Shown: piece by piece, positions 55,877 to 64,000 of the stretch
Layout: every line of letters starts with the position of its first letter
How positions within the stretch are numbered: position 1 is the stretch's first letter
From: Chromobacterium rhizoryzae
GTDB taxonomy: Bacteria; Pseudomonadota; Gammaproteobacteria; Burkholderiales; Chromobacteriaceae
Direction of reading: 5' to 3'
Assembly (NCBI RefSeq): GCF_020544465.1
Contig: NZ_CP066126.1
Span: 1,612,001-1,676,000, forward strand
Length of the DNA stretch: 64,000 nt
Notes under the pieces: generated by a model
What the model saw: the letters and a program-made list of their open reading frames with translations, nothing else
Told to the model about the DNA's origin: nothing
Databases searched by the model: none
Program-made: the position numbers and the translations under genes

Positions 55877-55989
55877 AGAGTGGCTAACAAAAATCAGTTT
55901 TACGGCTGAGGCAAGGCGTGCCGACGCAGGCAGTACTTGAGTACGACAAGTCGGCGCAACGCAGCATCAGGAATTTTGTTAGCCGCTCT
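55877..55989. repeat. 113-bp inverted-repeat element (MITE-like)
   Basis: AGAGTGGCTAACAAAA at the left and TTTTGTTAGCCGCTCT at the right are terminal inverted repeats with one mismatch. The interior holds GCAGTACTTGAGTACGAC and GGCGCAACGCAGCATCAGG. Related partial copies are at 15974 and 29122. There is no coding capacity. It lies between nasT and the chitinase. Confidence 0.75.
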
Positions 55990-56088
55990 TATCGTGGAGC
56001 GGAGACAAGGCCAATGGACAGGAGGTGAAACACGGGTGAACAACAGTCGTTGGCGAGGCCGGCCCCGCGCGAGCGGAGCCGGCCGATT

Positions 56089-57411
56089 TCATTTGAGTTT
56101 GACGTTCCAGTTGTCCTCGACGCAGCGCTGGTAGTTGCCGGCTTGCAGCGCGCTGTACGGGGTCTGGTAGTTCACCAGCTGGCATTTGTAGTCATTGCCC
56201 CATTTCCAGTCCTTTTCCCAATAGATGTTGTAGGCGGCGGAGCTGGCGGCGCTGAAGCGCTGCATATTGGCGCAGGACAGCTGCTCGTTGCCGTAGTCCC
56301 AGCCCAGGTCCTTGGCGAACTGGCGGTAGTAATCGATGCGGTTCTGCGCCGCCTGGCGCTCGGTGCCGCCGCCGCACTCGGCGTTGATGATCTGGATGGT
56401 GGTGGCGAAGTTGTTGCCGGCGCCGGCGGCCTTGTCCGCGGCGTTGGGCGCCCAAGTGCCGTCCAGCACATGCAGCATCGACGGCTTGGGCGGCTGCGGG
56501 AAGACGAAGAAGAAGGTGGCCGAGCTCAGGTTGAGCCAGGTGGAGGCCACCAGGTCCGGGTTCTTCAGCAGCACGGATTGGTCGCCGTCGTGCATGGCTT
56601 GGGAGAAGGGGCCGTAGTTGTAGTTGTAGGACAGCTGCTTGGCGCCGCGGCCGAAGTACTTTTTCCAGCTGCCGTCGGCGTTCTTGCCGCAGGTCCACAC
56701 CTTGTTGAACACCGGATCGGCGCATTCGGTGTTGTAGCCGCAGCCGGGGCCGGTTTCGGCGCAGCCCATTTCGCGCAGGTATTTCAGACCTTGCCGCCAT
56801 TCCGGCACCGTGTCGCTGCGGTTGTGGTCGCCGGTTTCCTGAGCGAAGTGGGCGAACATGGTGGCCAGGCTGTGGCGGCAGATGGCGTCGCCGTCGCGGC
56901 CGTCGCCGTAGTCGTCGCAGATGGCGGGGAACTTGGCGATGGCCTGCAAGAAGCGCTGGTAGCTGTAGCTGGCGTCGCGGCGGGAGAAGTAATACTCCCA
57001 CTTGCTCGCCGGCAGCAGGCGCTCCACCCGGCGCACGTTCAGCGGGTTGGCGGCGCGGCCGGGCGTCACCTGTTCCACCTGGGCGTTGGGCAGGGTGCGG
57101 ATCGAGGCTTTGACGTTGCGGAAGAAGGGGGTGTCGGTCAGGGCGGCTTCGTATTGCAGCGCTTGCTGCAGCGTGGGCGGCTGAGGCTGGCCCGGTTCGG
57201 CCAAAGCCGTGGCCTGGGCCGCCGCCGGCGTCCAGCTGCCTCTGGGGTTGGCGGCCGGCGTTTCGGCGCGGGTGCGCCATTTGGCCTGCCAGTCCTGGCC
57301 TTGCCATTGGACTTGCTGTCCGGCCTGATAGACGGCGCCGGCGTTCCAGGGCGCGGCCAAAACGGACTGGCAGGCCAGGCTCAGCAGCAGGGCGGTGAAG
57401 GGTTTGCGCAT
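56089..57411 (-). CDS. Secreted GH19 chitinase with N-terminal chitin-binding module
   Basis: 440 residues. A signal peptide (KPFTALLLSLACQSVLAA, cleavage near residue 20) is followed by a CBM5/12-type chitin-binding module (WNAGAVYQAGQQVQWQGQDWQAKW, 22-45), a Pro/Ala linker, then the GH19 domain (about 130-440) with the catalytic Glu in MFAHFAQETGDH (E192) and the conserved YYFSRRDASYSY and NYNYGPFS regions. It hydrolyses chitin outside the cell. The ATG at 57411 has GGAGCCAAC. Monocistronic, with a repeat element downstream. Confidence 0.92.
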   Translation of the reverse strand: MRKPFTALLLSLACQSVLAAPWNAGAVYQAGQQVQWQGQDWQAKWRTRAETPAANPRGSWTPAAAQATALAEPGQPQPPTLQQALQYEAALTDTPFFRNVKASIRTLPNAQVEQVTPGRAANPLNVRRVERLLPASKWEYYFSRRDASYSYQRFLQAIAKFPAICDDYGDGRDGDAICRHSLATMFAHFAQETGDHNRSDTVPEWRQGLKYLREMGCAETGPGCGYNTECADPVFNKVWTCGKNADGSWKKYFGRGAKQLSYNYNYGPFSQAMHDGDQSVLLKNPDLVASTWLNLSSATFFFVFPQPPKPSMLHVLDGTWAPNAADKAAGAGNNFATTIQIINAECGGGTERQAAQNRIDYYRQFAKDLGWDYGNEQLSCANMQRFSAASSAAYNIYWEKDWKWGNDYKCQLVNYQTPYSALQAGNYQRCVEDNWNVKLK

Positions 57412-57850
57412 GTTGGCTCCTGTTGTCGGGCTGCCGGCGCGGGGGACGCCGCGCGAAATCATCGCAGCCGTTTATGGGGGCCTCGACACACCCGCTGCGC
57501 GGTCCGATGGCCTCGCTCAGTCACAGGCTTCTGGCTTTGCCTTGCGCGCGGTCTCGGGGCTTGCGTTCTGATGTCAGAGGACGCGTCTTGTTCTTGAACG
57601 GATCGCGGCGGTTTTCGAGGTTGCCCTAGATGGTTTTCTGCCGCGCGCGACGCACGGCATAGATACCACTATGGAACCAATTTTTGATATGTCAAACGAC
57701 TTTTTGAAGGAGAATGGGATTGACGCGGCCATGCGGCCGGCGCGCGGCTAAGCCGGAAGGGGCGAAGAAGGCGGAAGCGGCCGCGGCGGGCGCCGGGGTG
57801 AGATCCCGGACGGGTGCGGCGTTGAGCGTCAATCGGACCGTGCGGCCGTC
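57412..57850. other. 439-bp intergenic region between chitinase and the small infA-linked gene
   Basis: No convincing gene or structured RNA seen. It should contain the chitinase promoter. A short AT-rich stretch near 57670-57720 (TTGATATGTCAAACGAC) is the only departure from the high GC background. Confidence 0.5.
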
Positions 57851-58072
57851 TCAGGGGCGAGAGGCGTTGATCCAGGCGTCGTGCGGGTAGCTGGCGGAAT
57901 CCAGGCCCAGTTCCGACGAAAAAGTGACGTGACAGTGACGTCCTACTGCATTGACCGCAATCACGGTAAATGTGATTGCGGCGCTATCGTGTTGTTCGGC
58001 GATGTAATCGCCGGGTTTGAGTTCATTGACTCGCAAATGTTGCTCCAGGGCATGACCGCGATAGCGGGTCAT
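57851..58072 (-). CDS. Small protein encoded downstream of infA
   Basis: 73 residues. It reads as one small beta-rich domain (NELKPGDYIAEQHDSAAITFTVIAVNAVGRHCHVTFS), without signal peptide. It lies 9 bp downstream of infA, so they are co-transcribed. No family recognised. The KPGDYIAE segment is like short OB or SH3-type strands, but this is only an impression. Confidence 0.5.
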   Translation of the reverse strand: MTRYRGHALEQHLRVNELKPGDYIAEQHDSAAITFTVIAVNAVGRHCHVTFSSELGLDSASYPHDAWINASRP

Positions 58073-58081
58073 GCCGGCAGA

Positions 58082-58351
58082 TCAACGGCGTCGGTTGTGA
58101 TGGGGGCGAGGCGTGCCGCCGCCGGCCGGCGCCGTCGGATGACGGAAATTGATGCGGCCCTTGGTCAAGTCGTAGGGCGACATCTCTACAGTGACGCGGT
58201 CGCCTACCAGAACGCGAATACGGTGCATCTTCATCTTGCCCGAGCCATAGGCCAGGATTTCGACGTTGTTGTCCAGACGCACGCGGAAGCGGGACTCGGG
58301 CAACATTTCAATGACAACACCTTCCAGTTCGATCATGTCTTCTTTGGACAT
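58082..58351 (-). CDS. infA: Translation initiation factor IF-1, long form
   Basis: 89 residues. The OB-fold core (1-72) is canonical: SKEDMIELEGVVIEMLPESRFRV, DNNVEILAYGSGKMKMHRIRVLVGDRVTVEMSPYDLTKGRINFR. A basic tail of about 17 residues (PAGGGTPRPHHNRRR) is additional to the standard 72-residue IF-1. Betaproteobacteria commonly carry a second, longer infA away from the ribosomal operon, which this probably is. The AGAAAGGAATCGTA ribosome site supports the start. A hairpin lies 39-59 bp upstream. Confidence 0.9.
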   Translation of the reverse strand: MSKEDMIELEGVVIEMLPESRFRVRLDNNVEILAYGSGKMKMHRIRVLVGDRVTVEMSPYDLTKGRINFRHPTAPAGGGTPRPHHNRRR

Positions 58352-58758
58352 TACGATTCCTTTCTAATACGGTAGGCCAACAGCCACAGCGGCAGTCACA
58401 TGGACTGCCGCGAGCGGGTGCTATTGGCGCGTCTATTCGGTAACCAAGCTAGGGAGGGGCTGGCTTCACAGGCAGCCCTCAGGCAAGGCGGAGCGTCCGA
58501 CAGGCAGCTGCCGGAACGATCAGAAAATCTGAGGCGAACGGTATTATATATCTAACGCACTGATTTGTCAGAAAAATACAAGAATTTATCCGGCAATGGC
58601 CGAATCAGGCGCGGCGATGAGGCGGTTTTCACAAAAAAATCAGGGAGATGGATTTATCCGCCGCCGTCGCCGTTGTGTTGAAAATCGCATTGGCAAGCGG
58701 GTTTCAACGCCCTTGTCCCGCTATCCCGCCTAAGCGCGGCGGATCGTAAACCGGTTCA
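58352..58758. other. 407-bp upstream region of infA with hairpin
   Basis: CGGCAGTC-ACATG-GACTGCCG (58390-58410) is a perfect 8-bp hairpin in the infA leader, a possible cold- or growth-responsive element. The 58530-58640 stretch is AT-rich and promoter-like. The 58697-58760 end is a repeat copy. No gene seen. Confidence 0.5.
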
Positions 58759-58760
58759 TT
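58697..58760 (-). repeat. Dispersed repeat copy at the end of the GGDEF-EAL gene
   Basis: On the minus strand: ATGAACCGGTTTACGATCC, GCCGCGCTTAGGCGGGATAG, GGGACAAGGGCG and TTGAAACCCGC. It lines up block by block with the 23013-23088 copy and overlaps the stop codon of the diguanylate cyclase gene. Confidence 0.6.
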
Positions 58761-61700
58761 AGAGGCGGAGCGGGGCCGCGCCGCCTTTCTTGACCAGTTC
58801 GGCGAATTCGTTTTCCGGCATCGGCCGGGCGTAGAGAAAACCTTGGCCGTGCTCGCAACCGGCGTCCAGCAGGAAGCGGCGCTGGGCTTCGTTTTCCACG
58901 CCTTCGGCCACCAGGCCCAGGTGCAGGGTTTTGGCCAGCGAGATGATGGCCAGGCTGATGCTGGTTTCGTGCTCGCGGTCCGGCAGGCCGCGCACCAGCG
59001 ATTGGTCGATTTTCAGCGTTTGCACCGGCAATTGGCGCAGATAGCTGAGCGAGGAGTAGCCGGTGCCGAAATCGTCGATGGACAGGCCGACGCCCAGTTG
59101 GCGCAGTTCGCGCAGCACCGACAGATGCGCGTCCGGATTGCTCATCACGAAGCGCTCGGTGATTTCCAGTTCGATCTGCTGCGGCGGAACCCGGCAGTCG
59201 CGCAGCGCCTGCTTCAGGGTTTGCAGAATGGGCGCGCGCTGGATTTGCGCGCCGGCGATATTGAGGCTGAGCACGCCCGGCGACAGGCCGGCGTCCTTCC
59301 AGCGGCGCAGAATGCCGCAGGCGTGGCGGATCAGCCAGCTGCCGATCGGGATGATCAGGCCGGTTTCCTCGGCCAGCGGAATGAAGGTGTCCGGCCCGAT
59401 CAAGCCCCGGCTCGGGTGCTGCCAGCGCAGCAAGGCCTCGGCGCCGATCAGGGCGCCGCTTTGCAGATGATATTTGGGCTGGAACACCAGGAATAGCTCG
59501 CGCCGCTCCAGCGCCAGGCGCAGCTCGCGTTCCTGTTCCACCCGCAGCCGCGCGCGCTGGGTCAGTTCCTCGGTGTAAAAGCGGAAGGCGCCCTTGCCGT
59601 CGTTCTTGGCCTGGTACATGGCGGCGTCGGCGTTGCGCATCAGCGTTTCCGCGTCCTGGCCGTCGCGCGGGTAGATGCTGATGCCCACGCTGCAGCCCAC
59701 TTCCACCTCCTGTTCTTCCAGGCGGAACGGCCGGGCGCAGGCTTTGACGATCTTGTTGGCGATGTCGATCACCGGATTGTCGGCTTTCTGGTTCTCCAGC
59801 AGGATCAGGAATTCGTCGCCGCCGATGCGGGCCACGGTGTCGTTGGCGCGCAGGCAGTCCTTGAGCCGGGCGGCCACTTCCACCAAGAGGCGGTCGCCGG
59901 CGCCGTGGCCGCGGGTGTCGTTGATCTGCTTGAAGTTGTCCAGATCGATGAACAAGACCGCCACGCGGCGGCGTTCGCGTTTGGCGGTCTGGATCGCGTG
60001 TTCCAGCCGCGACAGGAACAGCAGCCGGTTGGGCAGGGTGGTCAGCGAGTCGTAATGCGCCAGCTGCGCCATTTCGGCGGCGGATTTCTTGATCTGGGCG
60101 ATGTCGGAGAACACGCCGACGTAGTTGCGCACCGCGCCGTCGGCGTCGCGCACCACGGTGACGGTGAGCCAGGCCGGCGCCACGCTGCCGTCCTTGTGCC
60201 GGTTCCAGATTTCGCCTTGCCAGCGGCCGTGTTCCGCCACGGTCTGCCACAGCCGGCGGTAGAAGCCGGCGTCGTGGCGCCCGGAATGCAATAGGCGCGG
60301 GCTCTGGCCCAAGAGGTCGGCGCGGGCGTAGCCGGTGAGCGCGCTGAAGGCCGGGTTGACGTCGAGGATGCGCAGATCGGCGTCGGCGATCATCACCCCT
60401 TCCAAAGTGTGTTCGTAAACGGCGGCGGCCTGCTGCAGGGTCTGTTCGCGGCGCTTGAATTCGCTGATGTCCTGCAAGGTGCCGCTCAGGCGGACGACGC
60501 GGCCGCGGCCGTCCTGTTCCAGCGAGATGTGATGGCGCACGTGGCGGTCGCCGCCGTCCGGCAGCAGGATGCGGTGGTCAAGCTGCGCGGTTTCGCGCCG
60601 GCGCAGCACTTGGCGCAGGCAGCGGCGCAGCGGCGGCCAGTCGGCGGGCGGCAGCAAGGCGGGCAAGCGCGCCAGCGGCGGCGGGGGCCGGGCGGGGTCC
60701 AGCCGCCACAATTGGTACAGCTCTTCCGACCAATGCGGGGCGGCGTCGCCGCGCCGCCATTCCCAATGGCCTATCCGCGCCTGGGCCAGCGCCTCGCTCT
60801 GACGGCGTTGAGCGTCGCTGTGGTATTGGCTGCGCTCCAGGAAGTTGGACAGCATGTCCGCCACCGATTGCAGCATGTGTTGCTCTATCCACAGCCAGCT
60901 ATGCGGCGTCGGCGCGCTGACCGCCAGCACGCCGCGCCAGCATTGGCGAGGCCGCAGCGTGGCCAGCAGCGCGCTCTGGCCGTTGTCGCCCAGCAATTGG
61001 CGCAGCGCGGCGGCGGCTTCCGGCGCGTCGGCGCTGTCGTTCAGTTGCAAGGTGCGTTGCTGGCCCAGCTGTTGTTCCAGCCAGCAGAGTTTGGAGCGGG
61101 GGATGGCCGGGGCCTCGGCCGGCGGTCCGGCCGCCCGCGCCTCGTTTCGCCATTCTCGGGCGATGCGCACTTGCTTGCCTTCGGCGTCGAGCAGGGCCAG
61201 CAGGCAGCGGTCGGCGTCCAGGAATCGTCCCACGCGCTCCAGCAGGCCGCTCATGCGCGCCCACAATGGTTCGGCCGGTTGGCTGGCCAGTTCGGCGGAC
61301 AGGCCGGCCAGTTGCGCGAGGATGTCCAGATGGCGGGTCAGCAGTTGCTCGGAGGTGAGCCGGTCGGTGGCGTCGTGGAAGGTCAGCAGCAGGCAGTCCT
61401 GGCCTTCGGCCCGCAGCGGCCGCGCACGGATGTCGGCATGGCCGGCGTCGCCGTCCGGCCGGCGCAGCGGGGTGGCGGCGATCTGGCTGGGTTTGTCCTT
61501 GGGCAGGGCCAGCAGCGGCCGCAGCGCTTCGGCCAGCCCGCTGTCGGGCGCCAGCGCCGAGAGCGCGAGGGGATAGGCGGGCGGCTCGGCGAGGCCCAGC
61601 AATTCCATCAGCGCGGCGTTGGCGTACAGCACTTGCTGGCCGCTGGGCTCCAGCAGCAGCACGCCGTCGTCCAATTGCTCCAGCATGGCCTGGGCCGGCG

Positions 61701-62091
61701 GCGGCTGGGGTTTGGCGGCGGCGCTCAGCGCCGGTTGCAGCAGCTGCCGCCCCAGGCTGTGGGTCATGTCGGTGAGCATCTGCCGCGCCTGTCGTCCGGC
61801 GGCGCTGTCCTGCGGCAGCGCGGGCTGGGCGGCCAGCGCGGACAGCATCTGCGCTTCGCCTATGGCGTGGCGCAGCGCGTAATCACGCACTTGCTCCAGC
61901 TGGCGCAACAGGCTGTCCAGCGACGCGCCGGCGGCGAAGGCGGCGTCGTAGCGGTTCAGCAAGTCGCGCAGACGGCGTTGGTGTTTGCCGGCGGCGGGCC
62001 CGCTATCGGCGGCGGCTGGTTTCTTGATCGTCGGCATGAAGTCTCTTTCTGCGCTCGCGCCCGCTGCGGACGCGGTCAGGTCTTGCTTCAT
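58759..62091 (-). CDS. Cytoplasmic PAS-GAF-PAS-PAS-GGDEF-EAL cyclic-di-GMP enzyme
   Basis: 1110 residues, no membrane segment. In order: PAS-like (about 140-245, ALMELLGLAEPP), GAF-like (about 260-420), PAS-like with PAC (about 430-555), PAS (about 565-675, MIADADLRILDVNPAFSALTGYARADLLGQ), GGDEF (about 680-845) with intact RIGGDEFLILL, and EAL (about 855-1100) with GAEALLRW, ITERF, DDFGTGYSS and AEGVEN. Both catalytic sites look intact, so it may make and degrade c-di-GMP. The first ATG at 62091 has no good ribosome site; the ATG at 62037 (AAAGAGACTTC) may be the true start, removing 18 residues. The stop overlaps a dispersed repeat. Confidence 0.9.
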   Translation of the reverse strand: MKQDLTASAAGASAERDFMPTIKKPAAADSGPAAGKHQRRLRDLLNRYDAAFAAGASLDSLLRQLEQVRDYALRHAIGEAQMLSALAAQPALPQDSAAGRQARQMLTDMTHSLGRQLLQPALSAAAKPQPPPAQAMLEQLDDGVLLLEPSGQQVLYANAALMELLGLAEPPAYPLALSALAPDSGLAEALRPLLALPKDKPSQIAATPLRRPDGDAGHADIRARPLRAEGQDCLLLTFHDATDRLTSEQLLTRHLDILAQLAGLSAELASQPAEPLWARMSGLLERVGRFLDADRCLLALLDAEGKQVRIAREWRNEARAAGPPAEAPAIPRSKLCWLEQQLGQQRTLQLNDSADAPEAAAALRQLLGDNGQSALLATLRPRQCWRGVLAVSAPTPHSWLWIEQHMLQSVADMLSNFLERSQYHSDAQRRQSEALAQARIGHWEWRRGDAAPHWSEELYQLWRLDPARPPPPLARLPALLPPADWPPLRRCLRQVLRRRETAQLDHRILLPDGGDRHVRHHISLEQDGRGRVVRLSGTLQDISEFKRREQTLQQAAAVYEHTLEGVMIADADLRILDVNPAFSALTGYARADLLGQSPRLLHSGRHDAGFYRRLWQTVAEHGRWQGEIWNRHKDGSVAPAWLTVTVVRDADGAVRNYVGVFSDIAQIKKSAAEMAQLAHYDSLTTLPNRLLFLSRLEHAIQTAKRERRRVAVLFIDLDNFKQINDTRGHGAGDRLLVEVAARLKDCLRANDTVARIGGDEFLILLENQKADNPVIDIANKIVKACARPFRLEEQEVEVGCSVGISIYPRDGQDAETLMRNADAAMYQAKNDGKGAFRFYTEELTQRARLRVEQERELRLALERRELFLVFQPKYHLQSGALIGAEALLRWQHPSRGLIGPDTFIPLAEETGLIIPIGSWLIRHACGILRRWKDAGLSPGVLSLNIAGAQIQRAPILQTLKQALRDCRVPPQQIELEITERFVMSNPDAHLSVLRELRQLGVGLSIDDFGTGYSSLSYLRQLPVQTLKIDQSLVRGLPDREHETSISLAIISLAKTLHLGLVAEGVENEAQRRFLLDAGCEHGQGFLYARPMPENEFAELVKKGGAAPLRL

Positions 62092-62239
62092 TGTTAGGCA
62101 TGGATTTCAAAAAGGCCAACCACTTAATAGCTATATGAGTGGTTCATAAAAACGCCGGCGCGTCTTGAACATGTCTTTGCGCGCGGCGGGGCGCGGACTT
62201 GCGCGGGATCCGCCGCCGGCGGGCGTTGCCGGCGGGGGT

Positions 62240-63688
62240 TTATGAACGCCGGAGCAGGCCGGCCAGTTCGCCGACGCGCGCCAGCGCCGCCAGATAGCGG
62301 TCGTCCAGCGGATAGCAGCAGGACAGCCGCAGCGCGTTGGGATAGCGGCCGCTGGGGGAGTACAGCGGGCCGGGCATGATGCTGATCTTTTCCGCGATGG
62401 CGGCGTGGAACAGCGCCACCGCGTCGATGTCCTCGGGCAGTTCCACCCAGATCAGGAAACCGCCGGAAGGCGCGGTGGCGTGGGTGCCGGCCGGGAAGTG
62501 GCGCGCGATCATGCCGCGGACTTTTTCCACGTGGGCGGCGTAGCGCCGCTTCAGCGCGCGCAGATGATGGTCGTAGCCGCCGGACTCCAGAAAGGCGCCC
62601 AGGGTTTCCGCCAGCACCGCCGGCTCCGCCACGGAGGAGGCGAATTTGAGCTGGCGCAGCGCGTGGCCGAAGCGTCCGCCCTCCATCCAGCCGATGCGGA
62701 AATCGGGCGCCAGGGTCTTGGTGTAGCTGGAGCAGACGATGACCCAGCCTTCGTCGTCGAAGGCCTTGACCGCAGGCGACAGGGTGTCGCCGAACTGCAG
62801 CTCGGCGTACAGCGCGTCCTCGATCAGCGGCACTTGGTGGCGGGTGATCAGCCGCGCCAGCCGTTTCTTGGCCTCCAGCGGCATGGTCGCGCCCAGCGGA
62901 TTGTGCACATTGGGCATCGCCACCAACGCGTTGATGCGCTTTTCCGCCAGCAAGAGTTCCACCGCGTCGATGGACAGGCCGGTTTGCGGGTCGGTGGGGA
63001 TCTCCACCGTTTTCAGGCCCAGGCTGGCGATCAAGGGCAGCAGGTTGAAATAGGTGGGCGATTCCAGGCCCACGGTGTCGCCGGGCCGGGTCACCGCGCG
63101 CAGCGCCAATTGCAGCGCTTCCATGCAACCGTGGGTGAGCACGATGTCCTGCGCCTGCAAGGTCATGCCCAGTTCCAGGCCGCGGCGCGCGATCTGGGTG
63201 CGCAGCCGCAAGGAGCCCGGCGGCAGCGCGTAGCGGCTGATCATGCCGGGCTGGCGGCGCAGTATCTGTCCCATCAGCCGGCCCAGCTTGCCGCCGGGGT
63301 AGAAGTCGCCGCCGTGCGGACAGGCCAGCGCCAGGTCGATGTAGTCCTCGTTCTGCTGCGCCTCCAGCACGGTGTCGATCAGGCCCAGCACCTGCGGGCG
63401 TGTGGGCGCCGCCGGGCTGCTGAGGGTGGCGGCCGGCCGCGCCGGCGACGGCAGCCGCGCCCGCACGTAGTAGCCGGATTGCGGCCGGGCCTCGATCAGG
63501 CCGCGGTCTTCCAGCACCCGGTAAGCGGCCACCACGGTGTTCAGGCTGAGCTGGCGGCTTTGCGAGGTGCGCCGCACCGACGGCAATTTGGCGCCGGGCG
63601 GCAGCGTGCCGCGCTTGATGGCCAGCGACAGATCGTCGGCCAGTTGCTGATACAGCGTGGGGGCTTGGGGGGCGACAATGGGTTCCAT
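62240..63688 (-). CDS. MocR-type regulator (GntR DNA-binding plus aminotransferase-like domain)
   Basis: 482 residues. The N-terminal winged helix (about 8-75; LYQQLADDLSLAIKRGTLPPGAKLPSVRRTSQSRQLSLNTVVAAYRVLEDRGLIEARP) joins a fold-I aminotransferase-like domain with the PLP-binding Lys in SSYTKTLAPDFRIGW (about 310). MocR proteins sense PLP-linked amines and usually activate divergent genes. The divergent gene here is a LysE exporter, with inverted repeats between the two. An ATG at 63688 is preferred over the GTG at 63694. Confidence 0.88.
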   Translation of the reverse strand: MEPIVAPQAPTLYQQLADDLSLAIKRGTLPPGAKLPSVRRTSQSRQLSLNTVVAAYRVLEDRGLIEARPQSGYYVRARLPSPARPAATLSSPAAPTRPQVLGLIDTVLEAQQNEDYIDLALACPHGGDFYPGGKLGRLMGQILRRQPGMISRYALPPGSLRLRTQIARRGLELGMTLQAQDIVLTHGCMEALQLALRAVTRPGDTVGLESPTYFNLLPLIASLGLKTVEIPTDPQTGLSIDAVELLLAEKRINALVAMPNVHNPLGATMPLEAKKRLARLITRHQVPLIEDALYAELQFGDTLSPAVKAFDDEGWVIVCSSYTKTLAPDFRIGWMEGGRFGHALRQLKFASSVAEPAVLAETLGAFLESGGYDHHLRALKRRYAAHVEKVRGMIARHFPAGTHATAPSGGFLIWVELPEDIDAVALFHAAIAEKISIMPGPLYSPSGRYPNALRLSCCYPLDDRYLAALARVGELAGLLRRS

Positions 63689-63742
63689 GAGCACAGCTTG
63701 CCGCGCTTGGGCGGTGGTAGACAGACACAGTGCCCATGATAG

Positions 63743-63797
63743 GCGATGGTGACAGTTTGAGGAAACGCCGCGCTGTCACCATCGCGAAAGGTGACAG
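63743..63797. promoter_or_regulatory. Inverted repeats between MocR and LysE genes
   Basis: GCGATGGTGACAG (63743-63755) and its perfect complement CTGTCACCATCGC (63773-63785) are 17 bp apart, and a third GGTGACAG half-site lies at 63790-63797. Repeated half-sites of this kind in the divergent promoter region are typical of MocR binding. Confidence 0.7.
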
Positions 63798-63918
63798 CTG
63801 CGGCTGTCGGCGCGGCGAGGCGCTGCGTAGCATGGATTGGGAAAGCGGGGCCGCGTCGGCCCCATGCATCGTCATACCGCGCCGCCGGCCGGCGCGGAGC
63901 AAGAAAGTGAAGCCCGTC

Positions 63919-64000
63919 ATGCCCGAATTCGCCCTACTGTCCTACGTGGCGGTGATGTCCATCACCCCCGGCCCCAATAACCTGATGCTGACCGCGTCCG
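63919..64000 (+). CDS. LysE-family exporter, 5' end only
   Basis: The first 27 codons are in the window: MPEFALLSYVAVMSITPGPN, then NLMLTAS. The TPGPN motif in a first membrane helix is the LysE/RhtB signature. The start has GAAAGTGAAG upstream. It is divergent from the MocR gene and likely its target: efflux of an amino acid or amine. The rest lies beyond the window. Confidence 0.85.
   Translation, partial: MPEFALLSYVAVMSITPGPNNLMLTAS

Noticed and set aside
1..64000. tRNA, rRNA, CRISPR arrays, intact insertion sequences or prophage.
   Set aside because: I looked for clover-leaf 3' ends, rRNA-like stretches, regular repeats with spacers and transposase motifs, and saw none. Only small non-coding repeats and a truncated DUF1353 gene hint at mobile DNA.

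Overview
The window is high-GC bacterial chromosome. I infer a Chromobacterium-like betaproteobacterium (Neisseriales) from the gene mix: an extra long-form infA, a CigR-type protein, a secreted GH19 chitinase, a complete assimilatory nas/nir block and many soluble-sensor and exporter genes. That assignment comes from recognition, not a database search. I see no rRNA, tRNA, CRISPR array or intact transposase.

Layout. 1-3.7 kb: the end of an unknown gene, an FAD amine oxidase and an ABC-F ATPase closed by a terminator. 3.9-12.2 kb: a tightly packed operon, the most interesting part of the window. A 149-residue RiPP-like precursor with an NHLP/Nif11-like leader is followed by seven candidate modifying enzymes: two radical SAM proteins resembling the HxsC and HxsB maturases, a tandem pair of DUF483-like proteins, a tandem pair of HExxH peptide-hydroxylase-like proteins, and a 2-oxoglutarate/Fe(II) oxygenase. 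No exporter, protease or recognisable immunity gene is present. 12.2-15.9 kb: a TetR repressor divergent from an isomerase/epoxide-hydrolase/esterase operon, with a perfect operator palindrome on the promoter. 16-22.3 kb: an AT-rich patch with a VanX-type dipeptidase and broken gene remnants, a GntR/DUF2848/amidase/MFS catabolic operon, and a decapitated DUF1353 gene. 22.3-34.1 kb: a LysE exporter, a large M66-type lipoprotein protease, small metabolic genes, and a divergent NCS1 permease versus GntR/hydantoin-racemase locus. 34.4-39.3 kb: an S24-type regulator with a VUT transporter and cpdA, then assorted regulators and acetyltransferases. 39.4-42.9 kb: chromate resistance (chrB-chrA-MFS). 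43-46 kb: CigR, a soluble CZB chemoreceptor and a DinB protein.

46.2-55.8 kb: nitrate assimilation on the minus strand: nasT-nasS, then nitrate transporter-nirB-nirD-nitrate reductase and a periplasmic binding protein. Its control region is readable: two phased NtrC-like sites, a near-consensus sigma-54 promoter, two hexaloop hairpins of the ANTAR-target type, then an intrinsic terminator. Nitrogen limitation would start transcription through NtrC and sigma-54, and nitrate would release NasT from NasS so that it can antiterminate. nasST has its own sigma-54-like promoter.

56-64 kb: a secreted chitinase, a second infA, a PAS-GAF-GGDEF-EAL cyclic-di-GMP enzyme, and a MocR regulator divergent from a LysE exporter over a perfect inverted repeat.

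Two short dispersed repeat families recur between genes, mostly at 3' ends. Copies of one sit exactly where two genes are broken (near 17.1 kb and 22.1 kb).
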